Notes under the pieces: model-generated
Database searches by the model: none
Seen by the model: the letters and a program-made list of their open reading frames with translations, nothing else
Told to the model about the DNA's origin: nothing
In this document: piece after piece, positions 24,124 through 33,484 of the stretch
Numbering within the stretch: position 1 is the first letter of the stretch
How the letters are laid out: each line of letters opens with the position of its first letter
From: Nitrososphaera sp.
Lineage (GTDB): Archaea; Thermoproteota; Nitrososphaeria; Nitrososphaerales; Nitrososphaeraceae
Direction of reading: 5' to 3'
Assembly: GCA_039938515.1 (NCBI GenBank)
Contig: JBDUUL010000017.1
Location: 1 to 64,000 of the forward strand
Length of the DNA stretch: 64,000 nucleotides
Position numbers and translations under genes: made by a program

Positions 24124-24672
24124 CTACAGCTTTTCCCGTAGGCTGATGGTCTCGTTGTTTGCGTCGTATTTTAGCACCAATCCATGCCTGCCCCACTCTA
24201 TGAACCAGCCAAAATCGTTCATGGCGTCTCCATCACTGCTAGAACCCGCGGTTGAATTTTCGCTTGCCACAAAGTCCAAGAGCTCGTCCTTTGACAGGTC
24301 ACGCTTGCCGGATTTCTTTACTGCGTCGGTAAATTTCTTGAAAGCGTCCAGACCAAGCACCATTTCACGGAGCATCTTCTTTTTCACCCGCGGACTTGCG
24401 GCGATAAAGAGGTGCCCCTTGTCGGTAAGCGAAACGTCTCCTGACTCGACCCGCAACAATCCAAGCATCTCGCCGGCTTCGACGATTGGCAAAAGGTCGT
24501 CAAGCTCAAGCCCCTGCTTGAGCGCGATGCCCGCGAGATCTGATTTGCTGCCCGCGTCGTCCAGCTTTTCAAGGAAGCCCTGCAGCTTTCCATAATGAGT
24601 TTTCGGTATGTTCATGTCTGTTTTTTGCTTTGCAGGCATCATGAGCGCCAGCAGACCATTTAAGTTTTCCAA
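24124..24672 (-). CDS. AAA-associated C-terminal domain protein of an ABC importer
   Basis: A 182-residue protein resembling the AAA_assoc_C domain normally fused to the C-terminus of nitrate/sulfonate/taurine-type ABC ATPases. Features: a winged-helix-like core (LAGIALKQGLELDDLLPIVE, then GLLRVESGDVSLTDKG) and the following FIAASPRVKKKMLREMV helix. Here it is a separate gene starting 13 bp after the ATPase gene, so it probably works as a free regulatory subunit. It completes a three-gene operon: permease, ATPase, associated domain. Confidence 0.72.
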   Translation of the reverse strand: MENLNGLLALMMPAKQKTDMNIPKTHYGKLQGFLEKLDDAGSKSDLAGIALKQGLELDDLLPIVEAGEMLGLLRVESGDVSLTDKGHLFIAASPRVKKKMLREMVLGLDAFKKFTDAVKKSGKRDLSKDELLDFVASENSTAGSSSDGDAMNDFGWFIEWGRHGLVLKYDANNETISLREKL

Positions 24673-24685
24673 TATCCAACTGGCG

Positions 24686-25555
24686 TCAGGTTATCATCGT
24701 GGTTATCCTGTCCACGTACTCGTAGAGCGACTTGTCACGCTTCTCCCGTGGCCGGGGTAGGTCAATGTGAAGGTCATGCATTATCATGCCGGGCCGGGGG
24801 CTCATTATGATGACCCTGTCTGACATGTACACGGCCTCCTCAATGTTGTGCGTGACCAGTATTACTACTTCAGGCGTCGTGAACTTGTTGCTCCACAGCT
24901 TTAGAATTTCTTCCCGCAAAGACTCCGCGGTCAGAGGGTCAAGCGCGGAAAACGGCTCGTCCATCAGCAGTATCTCCGGGTCGGTGACAAGGGCTCTTGC
25001 GATCCCCACCCGCTGCTTCATGCCGCCGGACAGCTCTCTTGGATACGCGTCCTCAAAACCGTCCAGCCCAACTTCCTGAATTATTCTAAGGCTTTTTTCA
25101 TGCCGCTGCTCCTTTGTAATATGGAGTGATTCTAGGCCAAACTCGACATTTTCCATAACCGTGAGCCAGGGGAACAGGCCGAAGGACTGGAATACCATGG
25201 CCATGAACGGGTTGACCTTGCCTGACATCTTTTCGCCCTTAAATATCACGTCTCCGCTGCTTGGCGAGTCAAGCCCCATGATTATGCGCAATAGCGAGGA
25301 CTTGCCCGAGCCGGAAGGACCGACGATCGACATGAACTCGTTCGTGTTGACTGATAGGTTGATGTCTTTGAGGATGGTCAGTGTCTTGGCGTGCTGCGAG
25401 CTCCCGGAGACGTACTGCTTTGAGACGTTGCGCACCTCAAGTATTGGGCTTGCCGACGCTGGAAGCGAAGGATTCGCAAACGGGTCAAGCGACTTTCTGT
25501 CAATGGCATTGTCTGAAGGCACATTATCGAAACCATTTTCCCTCCGACTTGCCAA
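24686..25555 (-). CDS. NitT/TauT-family ABC transporter ATP-binding protein
   Basis: A 289-residue nucleotide-binding subunit of the nitrate/sulfonate/taurine importer class. Walker A GPSGSGKSS, Q-loop MVFQSFGLFPW, signature ELSGGMKQRVGIARAL, Walker B ILLMDEPFSALDPLT and switch His in VTHNIEEAVY are all intact. About 40 residues of low-complexity N-terminus precede the domain. It energises the fused permease upstream (65 bp away). No periplasmic-type binding protein is encoded nearby, so the substrate (an anion such as nitrate, sulfonate or bicarbonate-like) is open. Confidence 0.92.
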   Translation of the reverse strand: MASRRENGFDNVPSDNAIDRKSLDPFANPSLPASASPILEVRNVSKQYVSGSSQHAKTLTILKDINLSVNTNEFMSIVGPSGSGKSSLLRIIMGLDSPSSGDVIFKGEKMSGKVNPFMAMVFQSFGLFPWLTVMENVEFGLESLHITKEQRHEKSLRIIQEVGLDGFEDAYPRELSGGMKQRVGIARALVTDPEILLMDEPFSALDPLTAESLREEILKLWSNKFTTPEVVILVTHNIEEAVYMSDRVIIMSPRPGMIMHDLHIDLPRPREKRDKSLYEYVDRITTMIT

Positions 25556-25620
25556 GAAAAGACGCGCCCCTGAAAATCATCCCGACGGCATCCCCTGCAT
25601 AAATCTAGCTGTTGTAGTGA

Positions 25621-27567
25621 TTAACCGCTCATGCTGTACTTCTGGATAACTTTGCGGTAGATTCTCCTCCATACTAGGTTGTTGACAAGTACAATTACTG
25701 TTACCATGACTGACACTATCATGAGAATGAGTACGGTGTTGCCGAGGCTGTAGGCTGCAGTATCCAGGAGCGACCCCAAGCCCAGAACAGAGTATGTCTT
25801 GCTGCCATAAACAAGGTATTCCGAAACAATCAGGGCATTCCATCCCCCTCCCCACGCAGTAATGCTCCCGGTCACAAGCGAGGGGAAGATTGAGGGAAAC
25901 AATACCCGCCGCCTGTACTGCGATTTTGAACACCTAAAGGCAGCTGCAGCCTCCTCAAGGTCGCCGGATATCGAGCGGACGCCTCCTATCAGGTTGAAGA
26001 GCATGTACCACTGCATTCCGGTAAGTATCAGAAGTATCGACGGAAACTCCAGACCGCCTGGAATTACGTTGACAAGTACCGCCATGAAGGGAAAGAAGGC
26101 AGTCGCCGGAATGGACGCGAACGTCTGAATGACTGACATGGTCCGCGGGAAATTCTTGCCCCTCGCAATCTTGATTGCCACAGGAATCGTCCATGCGAGC
26201 GTAATTAGGTAGGCAGCCGCGAGCCGGAGGTACGAGAAGAGGAGAGCCGTCGGGATTTCGGAAACCGCCTTCGCAGTGGCCGGATCTTCAAACAGGGATG
26301 CGTACATTTTGTATAATCCCGCCAGCGATTGGGCAATCTTGTCAATCTCTGTAAGTACCAAAAGGGCGACACCAGCCGTGACTACGGCAACCACGGCCTT
26401 TCTATAATGCCGGAGGCGGCCGGCACCAACAAAGTCTAGGGAGCGATGCATCCTGCTGAACAGCTTTTGCTCAAATCGATAAATAGAGGATGAGGTCTTC
26501 TCAACGAACGCAAGCGACCTATCTCGCAGCACTACCTGCCGCGGGTTTTTCACGAGGACATCCGCAAGGCTTGCAACCGGAAAGAAGACCCTGCTGATAG
26601 TATGCCTGCCTGCAGAAGAAAGGGAAAGGTTGAGGTGGAGCGCTTGGGTGTGAGTAGCGGTTTCTGACGAAGAAGAGTACTCGTACCTAAACCTGTTGGC
26701 AAATGCCTCGAGCGGCCGCCAGAACACTACGTCTATCATCAGGATTATCGCAATAAGCGTGCCAAGCCCGGCAAAGGCTAGCAAGTACTGGCCCTCTGAT
26801 ACGGCGGAACCGAGCAGGCTCCCGAGGCCCGGCAAAGTGTAGGTCTTTGAGCCGAGTGAAATTATCTCCGCAGCGGTAAGAAAATACCAGCCCGCCGACC
26901 ATGACAGGATGCTGTTGTAAATCAATTTGGAGGTGGCAGCAGGGATGTATAGCCGGCGCAACAAGAGTGCGGGGTTTGCACGGAAGGCCCTCGATGTTTC
27001 CTTCAAGTCAGCCGGTATCAGCAGCACTGATTCATACACCGAAAAAATCATGTTCCACACCATGCTGGAAAATATGAGAAATATCGCGGCAAACTCTATT
27101 CCCGCTTGACTTCCGTTAAAGATTGCAATGAAAAATGCAATTGCGACCGGGAAGAATCCCAGTATCGGGATGGACTGAAATATGTCGATAATGGGGATGA
27201 TAATCTTTGCTGCACGAGGCCTCGTACCAGCGGTGATACCGATTGCCAGGGCGACAATAAAGGAAAGGCCGAGAGCTGCAAACATCCTGTAGACCGAGGC
27301 AATGGAATCAAAGACAAGAGTCGAAATGTTCGGGGAAGCGCCGGTTTGTGTCGAATCATCTGCGAATGCGTTTGTAGGGCATGCCAAAAACGAGATCGTG
27401 ATAAGAACCAGCGCGGCGGCAGGCAAGACTGGCTTCAATAGGTAAGAAGGAAAGGCCTGCCTAGCTACCACGGCATTGCTCTGGATGTACCCTTCCAAAT
27501 GTTTTTGCAAGGTGACGAAAGAATGTTTTACGCAAAGCCCTGGGTTTTGCGCGAAACTAGTACTCAA
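25621..27567 (-). CDS. Double-length ABC permease (two fused NitT/TauT-type domains)
   Basis: A 648-residue membrane protein built of two tandem BPD-type permease domains. The first (about 80-300) has DIFQSIPILGFFPVA and the EAA-like loop DLKETSRAFRANPALLLRRL (quoted in part); the second (about 420-640) has the parallel FASIPATAFFPFMAV and DLEEAAAAFRCSKSQ. Each ends with the same SKTYxxxGLGSLL block, showing internal duplication. The N-terminus has a signal-like helix ending at NAFADD. A GTG at 27471 is an alternative start, since the TTG at 27567 leaves only 39 bp to a divergent gene. A single chain can thus supply both halves of the channel. Confidence 0.9.
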   Translation of the reverse strand: MSTSFAQNPGLCVKHSFVTLQKHLEGYIQSNAVVARQAFPSYLLKPVLPAAALVLITISFLACPTNAFADDSTQTGASPNISTLVFDSIASVYRMFAALGLSFIVALAIGITAGTRPRAAKIIIPIIDIFQSIPILGFFPVAIAFFIAIFNGSQAGIEFAAIFLIFSSMVWNMIFSVYESVLLIPADLKETSRAFRANPALLLRRLYIPAATSKLIYNSILSWSAGWYFLTAAEIISLGSKTYTLPGLGSLLGSAVSEGQYLLAFAGLGTLIAIILMIDVVFWRPLEAFANRFRYEYSSSSETATHTQALHLNLSLSSAGRHTISRVFFPVASLADVLVKNPRQVVLRDRSLAFVEKTSSSIYRFEQKLFSRMHRSLDFVGAGRLRHYRKAVVAVVTAGVALLVLTEIDKIAQSLAGLYKMYASLFEDPATAKAVSEIPTALLFSYLRLAAAYLITLAWTIPVAIKIARGKNFPRTMSVIQTFASIPATAFFPFMAVLVNVIPGGLEFPSILLILTGMQWYMLFNLIGGVRSISGDLEEAAAAFRCSKSQYRRRVLFPSIFPSLVTGSITAWGGGWNALIVSEYLVYGSKTYSVLGLGSLLDTAAYSLGNTVLILMIVSVMVTVIVLVNNLVWRRIYRKVIQKYSMSG

Positions 27568-27606
27568 ACCACTAAACCTGATTGGTGCCGGCGATGTGTT
27601 TGGTCA

Positions 27607-27993
27607 ATGAACGACCGAAAGAATGCGGGAAACAATGATTGCAAGAACCTAATGAACGAAACAAGGGCAAACCCCCAGTATGTCGATGCAGGCCCGGACG
27701 ATGTCTATCCCGGCGAAGTCTTTGATTCGTCGAAATACGATGCCATGAGGGATTTGACCGAAGGTTCAACCATCGACCTGGCAGACGCGCCAATTCTCAG
27801 GAGCTCTTCTCAGACCGTCGATCCTCGGATGGTCAGCAATACCGGTGTGGAAGCTACCAAAATGGCCACATCCAACCCGCCAGCAAGGATTAGCCCAATG
27901 GTGACGGAAGAGCGCGCCAGGACCATCAGACAGGCAAACGAAGAGATTCATGACAACAGACTTGCGGCCGAGTGGACGAAGGAAAGCTCGTAA
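27607..27993 (+). CDS. Hydrophilic hypothetical protein
   Basis: A 128-residue soluble, acidic, low-hydrophobicity protein (NPQYVDAGPDDVYPGEVFDS, later MVTEERARTIRQANEEIHDN) that looks partly disordered with a C-terminal helix. The ATG at 27607 is preferred over upstream in-frame starts that overlap the divergent permease gene. I do not recognise a family. Confidence 0.55.
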   Translation: MNDRKNAGNNDCKNLMNETRANPQYVDAGPDDVYPGEVFDSSKYDAMRDLTEGSTIDLADAPILRSSSQTVDPRMVSNTGVEATKMATSNPPARISPMVTEERARTIRQANEEIHDNRLAAEWTKESS

Positions 27994-28052
27994 GCCTGCG
28001 AAAGGCGTCTATCCACAACTGCGAGCTGCTATTGCAGGACACTTTCCCACCT

Positions 28053-28499
28053 CTATCTGAAACTTATCGCAGTCCCAAGCGAGCGATATCGCTTGTAGTC
28101 GTCGGATAATATCTTTGAAAGGTTCTTTGCTATGTCGGTAACCGAAATGACGCCCGCCATTGTTCCGTCGTCTTCGACAAGCACAATCCGCTTTACTTTG
28201 TTCTTTACCATCATATTGGCAACAGTGTCAACTGAATCGTATGTTTTGGCCGTTATCACGGGCGAGGTCATTATTTCTCCTGCAGGAGTCTCGTCGGCGC
28301 GCTTTTTTGATTTCGCCACAAGCCTGAGTATGTCACGTTCAGTGACTATTCCCTCGGGTCTGCCGCCGCTGTCTACGACAACCACGGAGCCCACTTTGTT
28401 CTTGAGCATGACCTTGACCGCGTCAAGAGCTGTGGGCGTAAAATTTCCACGCAACGTGATGACGCCTTTAGGCGACATAATTTCGCTGACTGCGCTCAT
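28053..28499 (-). CDS. Two-CBS-domain protein
   Basis: A 148-residue stand-alone Bateman module: CBS1 with VMLKNKVGSVVVVDSGGRPEGIVTERDI (quoted in part) and CBS2 with MMVKNKVKRIVLVEDDGTMAGVISVTDI (quoted in part). CBS pairs sense adenine nucleotides such as AMP, ATP or SAM and regulate partners. The partner is not obvious; the kdp operon lies 650 bp away on the other strand. It has a TTTATTTTG element just upstream of the ATG. Confidence 0.9.
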   Translation of the reverse strand: MSAVSEIMSPKGVITLRGNFTPTALDAVKVMLKNKVGSVVVVDSGGRPEGIVTERDILRLVAKSKKRADETPAGEIMTSPVITAKTYDSVDTVANMMVKNKVKRIVLVEDDGTMAGVISVTDIAKNLSKILSDDYKRYRSLGTAISFR

Positions 28500-29149
28500 T
28501 ATCGCAAAATAAATTCACGGCAGAAATAAAGCTCTCGGTAAAGAGTATAATGTCGGATCTTTTCATCCGCGCAGGCTCGTGGCTCAAAATTAGGATGCGT
28601 AAATCAGTATAATTAGATGCAAAGGCTGAGGCTTTTATCAATCTGCTTCCAGCACCAGTGAAAAGGCTGGCGGCCAGGCTAACATTGTGCAATTCCTGCC
28701 GAATTCCACAAGCTCCTCGTCCGGACTGACGTCTTGTCAAAGATAGTTTCAATCCAAGTGATAAAACGCCCAAGATGTCAGTTTTTATGTATTTTTTGCA
28801 TTAGTCGAATACCTGCCGCATTCGACTTTGATGAGCAAAACCGGGCATTCAAATTGGTACAGAAAAAATGCCACAATCGTCGAAATTCTTCAAAACAGCC
28901 AACCCTGCCATCGGACTGACGAAGTTGAGCGTGATTTTCGTCAAGAAGGCGAACTGTCAGTCAAAATCAAAAGCAAGTTTACTATCACTTCTTTTTGACT
29001 GATGCAAAACGAGAAGAGAAATTAATGCATGTTGTAAATATGAATGCAAACGGTGTAATATAGTAAATTAATTGCGTTTTTCGGAAAAGCGATGATTTAA
29101 ATCTATAGTGGGTGATGCAATGCCGCGATTCGGTGTAGAGTGACCGTAT
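28500..29149 (+). other. Long regulatory intergenic region before kdp
   Basis: About 650 bp, between divergent genes, without a convincing ORF. It is AT-richer than its surroundings. It contains a 9-bp inverted repeat (28958-28966 and 28993-29001) and two GGACTGACG copies (about 28724 and 28913). A GATTTAAATC element at about 29093 is the likely kdp TATA box. The size suggests multi-site regulation of potassium uptake or an unannotated RNA. Confidence 0.45.
28958..29001. promoter_or_regulatory. Inverted repeat upstream of kdpA
   Basis: CAGTCAAAA (28958-28966) and TTTTGACTG (28993-29001) are perfect inverted 9-mers separated by 26 bp, about 150 bp before kdpA. They could bind a dimeric regulator, since no kdpD/kdpE genes are present here. 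Confidence 0.4.
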
Positions 29150-30775
29150 GTGGAACCTATAATCCAGTTGATCGCCGCAATCGGCGGGACGCTCGGACTG
29201 TCTGTGCTCTTCGGCCTGTACATGGCAAGAATGATCTCGTACGAATCTAGGCCTATTGAAAGAACCCTTGCCAAGGTCGAGAGCGGCTTTTACAGGCTGA
29301 TTGGAATTGATGCGACCAAAGGAATGACCTGGAAGCGCTACTTCATTGCAATATTGGTTACGGATGTTTCCGCCGGCGTCATACTGTTTCTGATCCTAAC
29401 TTTTCAAAATTATTTGCCAACTGCGACGCCGGGAATCGCAGGACTGGCCCCCGATCTGGCGTTTCACACCGCTGTCTCGTTTATGACAAACACCGACCTG
29501 CAGCATTACAATGGAGATCAACAGCTCACCGTATTTTCGCAGATGGTGGGGCTCACCTTTCTGATGTTTATCGCGCCCGCAACTGCAATTTCCTCCGGAT
29601 TTGCTTTTATCCGCGCGTTTATTCGAAGGAATTTCGGCCTCGGAAACTTTTACGTGGATATGATAAGGGTGACAGTCACCCTTCTGCTTCCGGTTTCGTT
29701 CATCTCGTCTCTCATACTGATTTATGCTGGAGTTCCGCAGACGCTGCAGCCCTCACTTTCGTTTAATGACCTTGAGGGAAAGCCGCAAACAATTACGATG
29801 GGTCCAGTCGGGTCGCTGGAATCGATAAAGGAACTTGGCCATAACGGCGGCGGTTATTTTGGCGCAAATTCTGCACATCCATTCGAGAATCCTAACGGCC
29901 TTACAAACGTGTACGAGATTATGCTGATTCTTGTCATTCCACTGGCATTCCCCATAGCATATGGAAAACTCGTCGGCTGGGGTAGAGGGATCTCAATTCT
30001 CATCACCATGCTTATTGGCTTCGGCTTGATGCTGGGCATCGCATTCTACCAACCCAGTGGCCCCACAGGACTTGACACGCGGTTTGGCAATTTCGGAAGT
30101 GTCCTTTTCAACGTGGCATCGGTTGCGACGAATACCGGGGCAGTCGCATCAGCCCTAACAGGAATGTCTCCCGCTGCCGTAACTTCGCTGTTCCTTGGTA
30201 TGTTCGTTCAGGCAATACCGGGTGCTGCTGGCGTCGGGATGATGACCATGATGATGTACGTAATCCTGAGTCTCTTCATTGTTGGCCTGATGGTTGGCAA
30301 GACTCCTGAATTCATGAGCATGAAGATTAGCTCAAAGGACGTTAAACTCGCGGTCTTTATCTTTCTATTACATCCCGCGCTCATCCTGATTCCGACGGCG
30401 CTTGCGTTTACTACAGGAAACGCGCAGGCAGTCACAAGCTCGCCCAACAACAAAGTCTCGGCAATTGCGTACACCGAAGTGCTTTACGAATTTACATCGT
30501 CTGCTGCAAATAATGGCTCCGACTACCTTGGAACAAGCGCGAACACTCTGTTCTTCAACTGGTCCACGGGGCTGGTGATGTTCATAGGCAGATTTGCGCC
30601 GCTGGGACTAATGATGGCACTTGCCGGATCATTTACAACAAAGGAAAGGAAAGAAGCCCCCGAGCCAATCAAGACACAGGGGCCGCTGTTCATAACCGTC
30701 CTGCTAATCATGACGTTTCTTCTGACAGCACTTACCTTCTTCCCATTCATCGTGATAGGGCCGTTTTCGCTGTGA
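29150..30775 (+). CDS. kdpA: K+-transporting ATPase subunit KdpA
   Basis: KdpA is the channel-like, K+-selective subunit of the KdpFABC pump, a member of the superfamily of K+ transporters. It has about ten spans in 541 residues. Selectivity-loop segments are recognisable: TNTDLQHYNGDQ, the GHNGGGYFGANSAHPFENP block (quoted in part), and the VATNTGAVASAL and SAANNGSDYLG loops. A GTG start at 29150 follows a GAGTGA sequence. It is the first gene of kdpABC, here without the usual upstream kdpF. Confidence 0.95.
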   Translation: MEPIIQLIAAIGGTLGLSVLFGLYMARMISYESRPIERTLAKVESGFYRLIGIDATKGMTWKRYFIAILVTDVSAGVILFLILTFQNYLPTATPGIAGLAPDLAFHTAVSFMTNTDLQHYNGDQQLTVFSQMVGLTFLMFIAPATAISSGFAFIRAFIRRNFGLGNFYVDMIRVTVTLLLPVSFISSLILIYAGVPQTLQPSLSFNDLEGKPQTITMGPVGSLESIKELGHNGGGYFGANSAHPFENPNGLTNVYEIMLILVIPLAFPIAYGKLVGWGRGISILITMLIGFGLMLGIAFYQPSGPTGLDTRFGNFGSVLFNVASVATNTGAVASALTGMSPAAVTSLFLGMFVQAIPGAAGVGMMTMMMYVILSLFIVGLMVGKTPEFMSMKISSKDVKLAVFIFLLHPALILIPTALAFTTGNAQAVTSSPNNKVSAIAYTEVLYEFTSSAANNGSDYLGTSANTLFFNWSTGLVMFIGRFAPLGLMMALAGSFTTKERKEAPEPIKTQGPLFITVLLIMTFLLTALTFFPFIVIGPFSL

Positions 30776-30785
30776 GGGGTTGGGA

Positions 30786-32990
30786 GTGAGCAGGAATATG
30801 GATCAGCAAAAACAGGAAAAAAATGGCATGACAGCCCAGAGAAGATCTGTCATAGACCCGTCGGTTCTAATTGATTCAATTCTAAAGCTGGACCCGAGGT
30901 ATCTGGCAAAGAACAACCCGGTAATGTTTGCAGTAGAGATGGTATTCTTTCTTATTCTTGGAATCACCGCTTTCCCAGACGTCTCTCCCAAGTTTGTCAC
31001 TGAGAGCCAGACTCTGTATGCTGAAGTGGCTGTAATACTAATTCTGACTGTCTGGTTTGCGACATTTTCAGAATCACTTTCTGAAGCTCAGGCAAGGGCA
31101 AGGGTCGACTCGCTCAGAAGCCTGGAAAAAGAGGTGACGACGCGAAAGCTGGTAAACGGCAAGGAGGTTATGGTGACATCAACTACGCTCAAACCAGGCG
31201 ACGAGGTAAAGGTGTTTGCTGGAGAAATAATTCCCCGAGATGGTCTTGTTGCTGAAGGCAAGGCGTTCATTGACGAATCCATGATGACTGGAGAATCAAA
31301 TCCTGTCTTCAAGGAAAAGGGCGACCATGTGCTTGGCGGCACAAGGGTAGCAAGCGACAGCATTATCGTCGAGATTACTGCCGAGGCAGGGCGAAGTTTT
31401 CTCGACGATATGGTAAGACTTATCGAGAGCGCAACAAGGCCCAAGACACAAAATGAAATCGCGCTTACTATCCTTCTCTCCGGCCTCTCGCTGATATTCA
31501 TTATGGTCATTGGCAGTCTGCCATTCATGGCCAACTACCTTGGCTACACCATGGACGTCGCGATGCTAGTCACGCTATTAGTTGCGCTCATGCCTACAAC
31601 CATCGGTGGGTTGCTTCCCGCAATAGGGGTCGCTGGAATAACGCGGCTTGGAAAAGACAACATCGTTGCAAAATCCGGCAAAGGCATTGAAGCCGCGGGA
31701 GACTGCGACGTGCTGATACTGGACAAAACGGGCACTATCACCGAAGGGAGCAGGGGTGCAATTGCCTTTGTGCCGCTGGAAAAGTACTCAGAAGAAGATG
31801 TGGGACAGGCCGCCTTTGCTGCCTCAATCCATGACACGACCCATGAGGGTAAAACGACCGTTGATCTTGCGGAGCAGAAAAAGTTTGTTCCTATAAACGC
31901 GATGGAAAATCTGTTAACCGCAAAGTCAATCGAGTTTACGGCAGAAACTGGCTACAGCGGGATTGAGATTATCCCTGTCAGAAAGGGGGCAATGCTAAGC
32001 AAGGAGCACAGCGAAGCGGTAGCATCCGTCAATAGAGCTATTGGAAATGGAGTCAATACAAACCAGGATTCAGCATGCAAGGTCAACGGGATGATCCAGC
32101 AGCTCGCAGACCTAAATGCTGGTGGAAGAATTCTCAAGGGATCTGTTGATTCCGTTTTGCCGCTCGTCAAGAACGTCAACGAAGCGGAAGTGAGGTGGAA
32201 GGCGCAAGAAATCTCCAAGTTTGGCGGGACTCCATTGCTGGTAGCCGTGGGACAGGAGGCAATTGGCCTGGTCTCGCTGAAAGACCAGCTCAAGGAGAAC
32301 ATCAAGAAGAAACTTGACGAGGTGCGGGCCACTGGCATTGCAACTGTAATGATTACCGGCGACAACAGGCTTGCGGCGCAGGTCATCGCCAAGGAGGCGG
32401 GTGTGGACGAGGTGATGGCCGAGGCAAAGCCAACCGACAAACTCAGGCGAGTCCAAGAAGAGCAGGTAAAGGGCCATGTCATTGGGATGGTTGGCGATGG
32501 CACCAACGACGCGCCCGCGCTCGCAAAGGCCGACGTGGGACTTGCAATGAACAGCGGAACCTCGGCCGCAAAAGAAGCAGCAAACATGGTGGACTTGGAC
32601 TCCGACCCGTCAAAGATCCTCAAAGTAGTAAAGCTGGGAAAACAGCTGCTCATGACGCGCGGCGCTATCACCACTTTTAGCATCGCCAATGACGTTGCCA
32701 AATATTTTGCAGTCCTTCCTGCAATGTTCAGCGCATCAAACCCAAAGATGCAGGCTTTAAACATAATGCAGCTTCATAGTCCCGAGACCGCAATACTGTC
32801 AACGCTAATCTTTAACGCAATAATCATCCCCGCGCTTATCCCGCTTTCACTCCGGGGCGTCAAGTTCAAGCCGGAACCACCTCAAAAGACCTTTGTCAAG
32901 AACATGGTAATTTACGGGCTCGGCGGAATAGTGCTGCCTTTTGTTGCGATAAAGGGCATAGACCTTGTGCTCTCGGCATTTATGAGGTGA
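30786..32990 (+). CDS. kdpB: K+-transporting P-type ATPase subunit KdpB
   Basis: The catalytic P-type ATPase subunit that energises KdpA. The phosphorylated Asp is at about residue 313 in LDKTGTITEG; the actuator motif MMTGESNPV, the ITGDN nucleotide loop and the MVGDGTNDAPAL hinge are all present. At about 734 residues it is longer than common bacterial KdpB (about 680-690); extra sequence lies in the nucleotide-binding domain (around KSIEFTAETGYSG to SVDSVLPLV). The GTG at 30786 is chosen because GAGGGG lies six bases upstream; TTG 30780 and ATG 30798 are alternatives. It follows kdpA by 10 bp. Confidence 0.95.
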   Translation: MSRNMDQQKQEKNGMTAQRRSVIDPSVLIDSILKLDPRYLAKNNPVMFAVEMVFFLILGITAFPDVSPKFVTESQTLYAEVAVILILTVWFATFSESLSEAQARARVDSLRSLEKEVTTRKLVNGKEVMVTSTTLKPGDEVKVFAGEIIPRDGLVAEGKAFIDESMMTGESNPVFKEKGDHVLGGTRVASDSIIVEITAEAGRSFLDDMVRLIESATRPKTQNEIALTILLSGLSLIFIMVIGSLPFMANYLGYTMDVAMLVTLLVALMPTTIGGLLPAIGVAGITRLGKDNIVAKSGKGIEAAGDCDVLILDKTGTITEGSRGAIAFVPLEKYSEEDVGQAAFAASIHDTTHEGKTTVDLAEQKKFVPINAMENLLTAKSIEFTAETGYSGIEIIPVRKGAMLSKEHSEAVASVNRAIGNGVNTNQDSACKVNGMIQQLADLNAGGRILKGSVDSVLPLVKNVNEAEVRWKAQEISKFGGTPLLVAVGQEAIGLVSLKDQLKENIKKKLDEVRATGIATVMITGDNRLAAQVIAKEAGVDEVMAEAKPTDKLRRVQEEQVKGHVIGMVGDGTNDAPALAKADVGLAMNSGTSAAKEAANMVDLDSDPSKILKVVKLGKQLLMTRGAITTFSIANDVAKYFAVLPAMFSASNPKMQALNIMQLHSPETAILSTLIFNAIIIPALIPLSLRGVKFKPEPPQKTFVKNMVIYGLGGIVLPFVAIKGIDLVLSAFMR

Positions 32991-32996
32991 TAATAG

Positions 32997-33482
32997 CTGG
33001 CAAAACAAAACAAGTACTGGGAAATTTTTGCCCCCGCGATCAAGGTCGTGATTCTCATGCTGGTTCTGACCGGCATTGCATATCCGCTCAGTCTACTTGT
33101 CATCGGGCAGGAGGCGATGCCTACAATGGCAAACGGGAACATTATCAACCTAAACGGCAAGCCTATCGGTTCGTCGCTAATTGGGGAGAACTTTACCTCG
33201 CCAAAATTCTTCCATTCAAGAGCGCCTTCGGATTCGGCGTCAGGAGTGGACCCAGACATTACTCCTAATGACGCATACTCACAAGTTCAGAATGTAAGCC
33301 AGGCCACGGGAATCCCTGTCAATCCGATAAAGACGCTGATAAGATTGAACATCGAGGAGAACAAGTCGCAAAACCTGGCGGCCTTTGCGCCTGACTACGT
33401 TAACGTGCTCCAGCTCAACCTTGACCTGATGGACCAGTACCCACAGCAGTATGGGGAATTCCTGAACAGCACGCAGAAGTGA
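32997..33482 (+). CDS. kdpC: K+-transporting ATPase subunit KdpC, apparent CTG start
   Basis: KdpC is the single-span chaperone-like subunit of the Kdp pump. The TGIAYPLSLLVIG helix and the conserved GKPIGSSLIGENFTSPKFFHSR block (quoted in part) with PDITPNDAYSQ identify it. The C-terminal DYVNVLQLNLDL is typical. The first canonical start (GTG 33048) would begin in the middle of the membrane helix. In frame, CTG at 32997 follows a strong GAGGTGA ribosome site at optimal spacing of six bases, directly after a TAG in the same frame. I therefore propose CTG initiation, giving 161 residues. Confidence 0.9.
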   Translation: MAKQNKYWEIFAPAIKVVILMLVLTGIAYPLSLLVIGQEAMPTMANGNIINLNGKPIGSSLIGENFTSPKFFHSRAPSDSASGVDPDITPNDAYSQVQNVSQATGIPVNPIKTLIRLNIEENKSQNLAAFAPDYVNVLQLNLDLMDQYPQQYGEFLNSTQK

Positions 33483-33484
33483 TA

